From Ministeria vibrans ATCC 50519 (Eukaryota; Opisthokonta; Filasterea), in the NCBI GenBank assembly GCA_943704425.1, contig CALSCP010000439.1, forward strand, positions 17,311-40,170: DNA of 22,860 nt, written 5' to 3'. Positions 1 to 6,427 of the stretch are shown in pieces. The notes under the pieces were generated by a model. It had not been told where the DNA came from, ran no database searches, and was given only the letters and a program-made list of their open reading frames with translations. Position 1 is the first letter of the stretch. Each line of letters starts with the position of its first letter. The translations under genes and the position numbers were made by a program.

Positions 1-17
1 AGAAAGCACTGAGTGGC

Positions 18-777
18 TCACGGGACAGTACTGCCTATCACTTTTTCTCTTTCTTCCATACCTTGATGCGCGGGCAACTGAGCGGCCGCCTGCATGCCGA
101 GATCGTACTGCGAAACGGCAGGCTCGGCGGGCGTGCCCATGTCAATCTCCTTGTCGGCCACAAAAAAGTACTCCATCTTGGCGGCGCGTAGCAAGTGCAC
201 ACACGATGTGCAACGGCACAGAACAGACGTGCGCCACCCGTCAGGCATGTACATGTCGCGCGGGGAGCACTGAGCCAGTGGGGGCAGGCGACAGCCTGGA
301 ACGGGGTGCGGCGCCGGTCCCGTCTGGGCATTCGACTCGGGCGCAACGCCGGAGCGGAACTGGATCTCGATGCCACGGTAACGAGTGAGCATGGGCAGAC
401 GCGAGACGCACTCCTGGCACAGCAAATCTTCCCACTGGTGCGGATTGGGGATGGGCTGGCCCAAACAACGGTCGTGGAACCAATCTGATGAAGCAAGGGA
501 CGTGAGTTCAACAACAACAAACAACAACAATAAAGAATAAAGAAAAATCTCTACCTTCACACATGAAGCACTGGTACATGACATCGCTGTCGGGGTTGTA
601 AGTACCGCGGCATCGGCAGTAGCGGTTGAAGTAGTTGTGGTTGTACACGTTGCCCACGTTCTCATTGTCCTTTTGCGGACACAGCGTACAGCGCCCGCTT
701 GCCTTCTTCGAGTTGCCGCAATCGCATCGAAAGTTACGCTTCGAAAAAAGCTCCACAACCTTATGGCCAGTGTGACA
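18..777 (-). CDS. UBR7: UBR7-like E3 ubiquitin ligase, 3' exons (UBR box end, PHD-like finger, C-terminal region)
   Basis: Exon 3 is 777-555 and exon 4 starts at 484, read on the minus strand. Exon 3 opens with CHTGHKVVELF and continues with SKRNFRCDCGN, the conserved second half of a UBR box. It then gives YCRCRG and MYQCFMCE, which joins across a phase-1 intron (554-485) to DWFHDRC, a PHD-like finger of the UBR7 family. Exon 4 carries the family's C-terminal signature MPDGWRTSVLCRCTSC. UBR7 proteins are chromatin-linked E3 ligases, and the human protein is known for histone H2B ubiquitination through its PHD finger. The frame reaches TGA at 18-20, but a good donor (CAAG then GTATGG, exon end at 62) suggests that the last exons lie outside the window. 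The 5' exons are at 5111-6137, so the gene is interrupted by a 4.3 kb block (see findings). Family assignment is firm; the exact 3' end is not. Confidence 0.9.
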
Positions 778-785
778 CTGTTATG

Positions 786-807
786 AAAAAAAAAAAAAAA
801 AAAAAAA
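786..807. repeat. A22 homopolymer at one edge of the block inside UBR7
   Basis: There are twenty-two A on the plus strand. Read on the minus strand it is the T tract just before the exon 3 acceptor (CATAACAG) of UBR7. It matches the A24 tract at 5032-5055 in orientation, and the two bound the 4.2 kb intervening block. Confidence 0.95.
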
Positions 808-1799
808 CAGGGGGGGAAGGGGTAGGGTTTCGCCGAAGGATCACCTGCCACTCATCACCCCGCTGTTACTTCAACCATGGCAAATGATTGCCCATGTACC
901 CCTACATGCGCAAGGCAGGCGGTGGCACGCACGGAACACGCACTAATTCCCATTTTCAATTGCGCATGTGAAGCATTAAAAAGAGGAAGGGGGATTCATA
1001 ATAACATCCTCACAACCACCCTAACGCACGCGTGCACACTCCAGCAGCACAGCAAGTCAGCAACACTCTTACTCTTTGGGCAATAAAAAACAATAATTTT
1101 TAGTCAGTAGTGACACTTCAATTCGTTGGACAGAAACTGATCGAATAATATCGCCACTCGGTCGGTGACTGTGTTAATTGTACAATCATAATGAAAGAAA
1201 ATATGTGAATGTGATTTGATCCCAATTGCAAGCCAGGGTAAGGGACTGATGGGGAGAAGAAGTTTCAACTGTCAAGTGGCGAAGTGATCCTATATATTTG
1301 ATAAGCGCGCGTCCGAGCTCATCTTCCAACATTTTGTTATTGACGTGGGGCATAGCTCCCTCTTATGGCATTCATTCCACTACAAACTTGCACGATACGA
1401 TGTGCCAAGTGAAGAGGTTAGAGGCAAGGATTCGAGACAATAGTTAATAATTAGTTATTCAATAGTATGCGCGGAGCTAGCGATGTCAAATATATGATAG
1501 GGGAAGAACGAAAAAACCAGGCCTCAGGGGGAAGAACGGTTTAGTTCAAACTTCTGACCGAATAACTTTGAATATTTGGTTGTTTTTTAATGTCAGATAC
1601 AGACGTCAGAGAGTTGTACTTACTACTCCGTACTCCGTACGGAGTACGGAGTACTTAGTACTTACACGTCCTACAGTCTACAGAGTTGTCAGTTGCCCGC
1701 TGAATCGCTGACTAATCCAAATAACCCAATAATTGTAATTTGTAAACTAACTCTATCCGCTATCCCATTTTTTTATTGAACCTTGCGCTGGCTGAGAGA
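808..1799. other. Spacer upstream of the CDC23 exons; no convincing gene
   Basis: This is about 990 bp of mixed composition, AT-rich after 1080. A 69-codon open frame at 877-1086 has no family resemblance and no supporting splice sites. The stretch contains the strong palindrome at 1616-1661. CDC23 begins at 1800, so the last few hundred bases should hold its promoter, but no core element stands out; the short run TATATATTTG near 1291 is too weak to call. Confidence 0.5.
1616..1661. repeat. Near-perfect 46 bp palindrome built from a TACGGAG heptamer
   Basis: The inner 30 bp (1624-1653) is a perfect inverted repeat with no loop: TACTCCGTACTCCGT followed by its reverse complement. Extending to 23-base arms (1616-1661) adds only two mismatches. 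Each arm contains two copies of the heptamer TACTCCG. It lies about 140 bp upstream of the CDC23 start, in AT-rich DNA. Confidence 0.9.
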
Positions 1800-3100
1800 A
1801 TGGAGGAAGAAGACTCACTTGTGGCACTCGCTCCGCAAATCAAACGAGAGCTGCGCATTGCGGCACGATCATGCTATGCGCGCGGACTGGTCAACGCCGC
1901 GAAATGGGCGTCTGAGGTGCGCTGTGGGCGGGGTTCCGTCGCTCCTATGCTCGTACTGAGTCCATTCTCTTAGCTTGCAGTTGCGGTACCTGTGAAAAGC
2001 ACCGAGAAAGCCGCTGCGGGTGGAGAGAGCAATGCTCAGCTGAACGGTACGACTATCTTCGACTTACGCTCTCTCACGGTCCGCTCGCACCTCGTAGCGG
2101 ACGCCGAGGACCCGTTCTGGGACGACGAAGAGGACCGTGTCATGATGGCGCGTTGCTACTTTGATTCAAGAGAATTCTCGAGGTAACGTCAAAATGTCTC
2201 GTCCTCTTTTTCAAATGTTTCGCGTTAGGTGTTCGTTTGCGCTCGCCGGCTCTCGCTCACGAAAGGCCCTTTTCTTGCATCGCTACGCGCTTTTTCTTGA
2301 CGGCGAGAAGGTCAAGGAGGAGAACACGTCGTTCTCGGTGGGCACAGCACCCACCGAGAAGGAAACGACCAGCGACGCGCACAATCAGCATTTGCTGCCG
2401 CTCAAAACTGAACTTGCCAAAGAGCACGCCAGCGGAAAGCTCGATGGGTTCGACTTGTATCTTTATGGACTCGTTCTGAGCGGCTGTGACCTCAAACGCG
2501 AGGCGATCAAGATCTTCTCATTGGTAAAATGCGATACTATTGATTCTCGACTCGCTAACACACACACACACACACACACACACCACACACACCACACGCA
2601 CGACATACCACATACCACATACCTCACTACACATACACACACACCACAATCACGCACACATCACAACCGCATACACACTACCATCACATACACGTACATA
2701 CACACACATACACACACACGCAGTCTGTCAACGCGTATCCTTGGAACTGGAGCGCCTGGTCTGAACTCTCACGACTACTGGCAGCCGAGGATGAAGACGC
2801 GACGCCGCACGTAAGAAAGAAAATAAAAGGAGTCTTGATGACTGTTCTTTTTTTTCTTGTTTTGTTCTACAGCTCGCTGACCATTGGATGTCGCGCTTCT
2901 TCCAAGCGCGCGCTTACCTGGACATTCAAAAGGTATCCCATTACGCTCGGAGCCGAAAAGAATAACAGGTGATGTACGTGCTTCTCTTCGCCTCTTTTAG
3001 AACGTTGATGCAGTGGAGCACTATGAGAGATTGCTCGCTGTGTTCCCTGACAGTGGGTTTCTGCGTCACCAGATTGCCATGGGCTATTATGACCTTCGAG
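1800..3100 (+). CDS. CDC23: APC8/CDC23 anaphase-promoting complex subunit, N-terminal part only
   Basis: Six exons: 1800-1916, 1974-2182, 2229-2523, 2724-2810, 2873-2932 and 3001-3100. All boundaries are GT-AG and all internal phases agree, giving about 289 residues. The start is ATG 1800 (MEEEDSLVAL). Family signatures in order are CYARGLVNAAKWASE, RVMMARCYFDSREFSR, SRSRKALFLHRYALFLDGEK, KLDGFDLYLYGLVL, NWSAWSELSRLL and FFQARAYLDIQ, then VEHYERLLAVFPDSGFLRHQIA. These follow the N-terminal half of CDC23, a TPR scaffold subunit of the APC/C ubiquitin ligase acting at mitosis. Exon 6 ends in phase 1 at a GTACGC donor leading into a (CA)n tract. The C-terminal TPR repeats, roughly half the usual protein, are absent; what follows is PRPF6. 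Exon 2 needs the acceptor at 1973 (CTTAG), because the later TTGCAG would give an immediate stop. The gene is therefore truncated here. Confidence 0.88.
2557..2720 (+). repeat. (CA)n-rich microsatellite in CDC23 intron 3
   Basis: Perfect CA repeats at about 2557-2582 are followed by imperfect CACA/CATA sequence up to the acceptor ACACGCAG. Exons on both sides are CDC23 and in matching phase 0, so this tract, unlike the next one, is not a junction between different genes. Confidence 0.9.
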
Positions 3101-3103
3101 GTA

Positions 3104-3158
3104 CGCACACACACACACACAACACACACACACACACACACACAACACACACACACAC

Positions 3159-3191
<33 letters not shown>

Positions 3192-3216
3192 CACACTCAT
3201 ACACACGCACACACAC
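3104..3216 (+). repeat. (CA)n microsatellite at the CDC23/PRPF6 junction
   Basis: CA repeats interrupted by AACA start four bases after the donor of CDC23 exon 6 and continue to about 3216, followed by a T-rich acceptor region ending CTGTAG at 3281. The left flank is a CDC23 exon and the right flank is a PRPF6 exon. Confidence 0.95.
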
Positions 3217-3281
3217 TTCTTTTTTTTGACTTTTGCATCACATTGTCATACTCACCCCAAAATTGTTTTTGTTTTCTGTAG

Positions 3282-4370
3282 CGAGGGACTGCGTAAATGT
3301 CCACAGTCGATCCCTCTTTGGATTTTGGCATCGCGAGCAGAAGAGTCTCAGTCATTGCACACCAAAGCAAGAGCTACACTGGAGAAAGCGCGTGCAAGAA
3401 ACCCCAATAACCCCACTTTATGGTATGTACTATCATGTAATGTGAAGCGTGTGTCATTTCATTGGGTTGTGTGTTTATGTGTGTGTCTCATTTGTGATTC
3501 TGTGTGTCTCTGAGTGTCATGAGAGTGACATTATTCTCCGCCTTTCTTTTGTAAAACGACTGTCTTACCTTGTGTGTGTGGCTCACTTTTTAGGTTGGAA
3601 GCAGTTCGTATCGAAGAGCGGACGGGCAACAGTGGCGCAGCACAGGGTATGCTGGCCAAGGCCATGCAGGAGTGCCCGCAGGACGGACCCTTGTGGGCCC
3701 ACGCGATTGCCACAGAGTCGCGTGTCAAGCGCAAGGCAAAGAGGTAACTTTTTTCCACATTTTGCTGACTGACTCTTGTCTCTCTTCATCTCGTTATGCG
3801 AACTTTCTCTCTCTCTATCACTTTGTTTCTTTCTCCCTCCTTTCTCTCTCTCTCTATCACTTTGTTTCTTTCTTCCTCCTTTCTCTCTCTATCACTTTGT
3901 TTCTTTCTCCTTCCTTTCTCTCTCTCTCTCTTTTAACCTTTTTTGTCCGTCTTTCTTCTGTCTCCATAGTGTTGATGCGGTCAAGCGCTGTGAGCACAAT
4001 GCGCATGTGCTGATGGCTGTTGCAGCAATGATGTGGAGCGAGCGCAAAGTGGCACAAGCACGAAACTGGTTTACGCGTGCTCTCAAGATTGATCCGCAAT
4101 TGGGTGATGCGTGGGCGGCACTCTATCGCTTTGAACTGCAATATGGTACTGGTTAGGGTTCGGCCTTGCATGTTTTTTCTGACACACGCTCTCTCTCTTT
4201 CCGTGTCTGTAGGCACTCCCGAACAACAATCTGAAGTTGAGCAACGTTGTGTCATGTCCGAACCCAACCGCGGTGAGAAGTGGAATGCCATTGCAAAGCT
4301 GCCCGAGCACTGGAAGGCAAAGCCCGACGCCATTCTCAAGCTTGTCGCGCAAACAATGGAGCCTCTGTAA
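3282..4370 (+). CDS. PRPF6: PRPF6/Prp6 U4/U6-U5 tri-snRNP splicing factor, C-terminal part only
   Basis: Four exons: 3282-3422, 3594-3743, 3970-4145 and 4213-4370 (stop TAA), with phases agreeing throughout, giving 207 residues plus a split first codon. Matches to Prp6 in order are [94 protein letters not shown], then [17 protein letters not shown] and [14 protein letters not shown] at the end. These are the last HAT/TPR-like repeats of a tri-snRNP assembly factor that bridges U5 with U4/U6 and is normally over 900 aa. About 700 N-terminal residues are missing. The first exon enters with one base before codon GAG, so its donor exon must end in phase 2, whereas the CDC23 exon upstream ends in phase 1. 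The two therefore cannot be spliced in frame. Confidence 0.9.
3804..3930 (+). repeat. Pyrimidine-rich minisatellite in a PRPF6 intron
   Basis: Three imperfect copies, about 35-39 bp apart, of a unit containing TATCACTTTGTTTCTTTC, separated by CT runs. They lie in the intron 3744-3969, entirely on the pyrimidine strand of the transcript. Confidence 0.85.
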
Positions 4371-4564
4371 TTAGTGCGTTTCCTTTCTTTCCTTCCTTCT
4401 TCTTCTATAGTTCTTCCATCGCACTCTTTGACTCCTCTTCTTATATTAAACAAGCACTCACCCCCCCAAACAAAAAAAAGTTTGCAAATTTCGAATTCAT
4501 CGAGGACTGAACTTGAAGAGTTAAAATAATTCATTATTCAAATTTCAACTACTATTTTTTCGAC

Positions 4565-4772
4565 ATGGATGATGAAATGCCTGATCTGATTGACATGCCG
4601 GACATTCGCGCATTGAAACCGCCTGCGGCCAAGCCGGCGAGCAAGGCGTCGGGCATGTCGGGCGGGCCGGAGCCCCGGCACGGCGTCCTGGCGGCTCCCT
4701 CGGCGCAAACACCGTCGGTGTCGGGTGCGCGATCACCATCGTCGTCGTCTGGCTCCTCACGACGCCATGAGC

Positions 4773-4809
<37 letters not shown>

Positions 4810-4903
4810 CGCCGGACGCGGCGGCGGGCGTGGCGGGGAAGGCGGGCGCGACGGCGGTCGACGACGCACCGGCGCACGCTCCAGCTCGTCCGCCTCTTCC
4901 AGG
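4565..4903 (+). CDS. Orphan low-complexity 5' exon, unknown protein
   Basis: An ATG at 4565 opens a 113-residue frame (MDDEMPDLIDMPDIRAL...). It passes through a Pro/Ala/Ser region, a poly-Ser run encoded by an AGC repeat (about 4778-4803) and a Gly/Arg-rich stretch, ending at a good donor (AGG then GTATGC at 4904). I do not recognise the family. The GC-rich coding bias, the ATG placed after an AT-rich spacer and the donor support a real first exon. No credible second exon follows before the A24 tract. A possible exon at 5121-5189 lies antisense to the conserved UBR7 exon 2 and is probably false. The rest of this gene may be elsewhere if 5032-5055 is a junction. Confidence 0.4.
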
Positions 4904-5031
4904 GTATGCGCTGCTTTATTGCTCCCCCGCGATCCCTCCCTGCTTTCTGCTTCACTTCTTGTTGCCTATGAGAACCCAAGCGCCATCGTGCATCTTCTCT
5001 CGTCTCTTCAAAATGACTTTTTGTGGAGGGG

Positions 5032-5055
5032 AAAAAAAAAAAAAAAAAAAAAAAA
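5032..5055. repeat. A24 homopolymer at the other edge of the block inside UBR7
   Basis: There are twenty-four A on the plus strand, 55 bp beyond the donor of UBR7 exon 2 on the minus strand. It has the same orientation as the A22 at 786-807. Other homopolymers in this window's introns are T on the transcript strand, which fits this tract belonging to the UBR7 transcript rather than to the plus-strand exon at 4565. Confidence 0.95.
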
Positions 5056-5110
5056 GTGCGCGCAATAAGAGGGCTGAACATAAATGTGATGCTCGCTCGT
5101 CCTTTCATAC

Positions 5111-6137
5111 CGACACACAGCACGCCTCGCAGAACCCAGCCGGAGTGGATTCTCCCTCAGTGCAAGTCATGCACGCATACACCGGCTGACGACCATAGCC
5201 TGGAAATCAAGAAGAAGAAGAAAAAAAAAGTTACAATATCCCTGAGTCGACTCGATTTACCTTGCGGGTAGGTGCACTTGGTCACGTCACACGAGTAGTG
5301 CGTGCGAGCTTCGGCCTCTTGACGCAGCTGTTGTGCCAGCAACTCAGGCATGGTCAGGCTACGTTGCTGATGCTGTTGCTGAAGAAGCATCTGCTGCTGT
5401 CGTTGCTGCTGCTGCATTGCATGCATCTGATGTTGTTGGTGGAGTCTCTGTTGCTGTGCCTGCGCCTGCGCCTGTTGCTGCTGTTGCTGCTGCTGCTGTT
5501 GAGCCTGCTGCTGGCGAATTTGCTGCTGCATCATCATATGGCGATGCTGTTGTTGCTGCTGCTGCTGTTGCTGCTGCTGAATTTGCTGCTGCATTTGCTG
5601 TTGTTGCTGAAGCTGCTGCATCTGCTGCATTTTCGCCTGTTGCGCTTGCTGCGGCGACTGACCGGTTGTTGCGGCAGCGGCAGGGGGCAGTTGAGAAGCG
5701 ACCGGAGACGATTGTTGATGAGATGATGCTGGTGCTGGAGCAGCGGCAGCGGCAGGGGGAGCCGCGGTGGCGGCACCCGGAGAAGATGCAGCAACAGCAG
5801 CGGCAGGGGCAGGGGCAGGGGCAGGGGCGGTCGCTGGCGCAGATGATGGGGCAGGTGGCGGAGGCGACGACGTTGATGAAACTGGTGGAACCGTTGTTGC
5901 GGAAGTTTCCGCAGCAGTCGCTGCTGGTTCTGCGGCAGCGGGGGTGGCTACAGCATCACTTGTGACAGTGGTCGGTGCTGCGGGCTCGACGGCAGCCGCT
6001 GTTGATGCGACGGAAGCGGAAGCTTCTGACGAAGAGTGACTCTTGTCAGTGGCAGAAGACGCCTCAGGCGCAGCTGCGGGCACAGCCGGTGTCTCTGTAG
6101 CACTCGTGGGTAGCACAACTCCTTCTTGGTCGGACAT
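5111..6137 (-). CDS. UBR7: UBR7-like E3 ubiquitin ligase, 5' exons (Q/A/P-rich extension and start of UBR box)
   Basis: Exon 1 is 6137-5261 and exon 2 is 5199-5111 on the minus strand, separated by a 61 bp GT-AG intron with a T-rich end. Exon 1 starts at ATG 6137 (MSDQEGV). Residues about 15-150 are rich in Ala, Pro, Ser and Thr, and about 160-262 are mostly Gln with some Met and Ala. The exon ends in CDVTKCTYPQG. Exon 2 gives YGRQPVYACMTC, then TEGESTPAGFCEACCVS, which matches the first half of the UBR7 UBR box almost position by position. It ends in phase 0 at a GTATGA donor, exactly what exon 3 at 777 needs. Joined to 777-18 the protein would be about 551 aa if read to the first stop, against about 425 aa in human; the extra length is the N-terminal low-complexity region. 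The gene is divergent from eIF3a. Confidence 0.9.
5355..5660 (-). repeat. CAG/CAA tract encoding poly-Gln in UBR7 exon 1
   Basis: Seen on the plus strand as CTG/TTG triplets. On the coding strand it gives long Gln runs interrupted by Met, Ala, His and Arg. CAG and CAA are mixed, so it is not a pure expandable triplet run. Confidence 0.9.
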
Positions 6138-6427
6138 ACTTCTTGCGATTTGACTTTGTCAACTCTTTTGGCGCGAAGAAAAAAAAGTACCAAAAAAAAA
6201 AAGAAAAAAAAAAGAAGAAAAAAAAAAGTCGCAAATTATGATCTGGCGAAGAAACAGAAGACGGTGCTTGTCTGATTGTATGCCTCCTGTTCAACGATTG
6301 CTTTCTTTTACGCATTGCGGGGTTTTGGCGAAGGAAGGGAGTTAGTGAGGCCAACTCGATCGAGATTGAAGAATGAAAAAGTCAAACCAAACTAAATCAA
6401 TCTTACCTATTCACTGACAAGTTGACC
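6138..6427. promoter_or_regulatory. Divergent promoter region between UBR7 and eIF3a
   Basis: A 290 bp spacer separates two start codons pointing away from each other. It contains an A-rich stretch (about 6178-6230, broken by G) next to the UBR7 start and no open frame of note. No TATA box or other core element is clear. Shared promoter function is inferred from the layout only. Confidence 0.5.

Noticed and set aside
877-1086. 69-codon plus-strand frame as a small gene
   Set aside because: No family resemblance, no splice partners, and no codon bias like the neighbouring genes.
1624-1653. Palindrome as an intrinsic transcription terminator
   Set aside because: No loop, no T tract, and a eukaryotic context.
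3013-3513. Continuous frame through the CA repeat joining CDC23 and PRPF6 as one protein
   Set aside because: The frame includes obvious intron sequence with good GT-AG ends and a Thr-His repeat. Spliced exon phases do not match, and each half aligns with a different known family.
5121-5189. Second exon of the plus-strand gene starting at 4565
   Set aside because: It lies antisense to UBR7 exon 2, whose minus-strand peptide matches the UBR box closely. The plus-strand peptide matches nothing and the acceptor is ordinary.
5262-5726. Leu-rich plus-strand frame resembling membrane segments
   Set aside because: It is the antisense of the UBR7 poly-Gln tract (CTG read as Leu).
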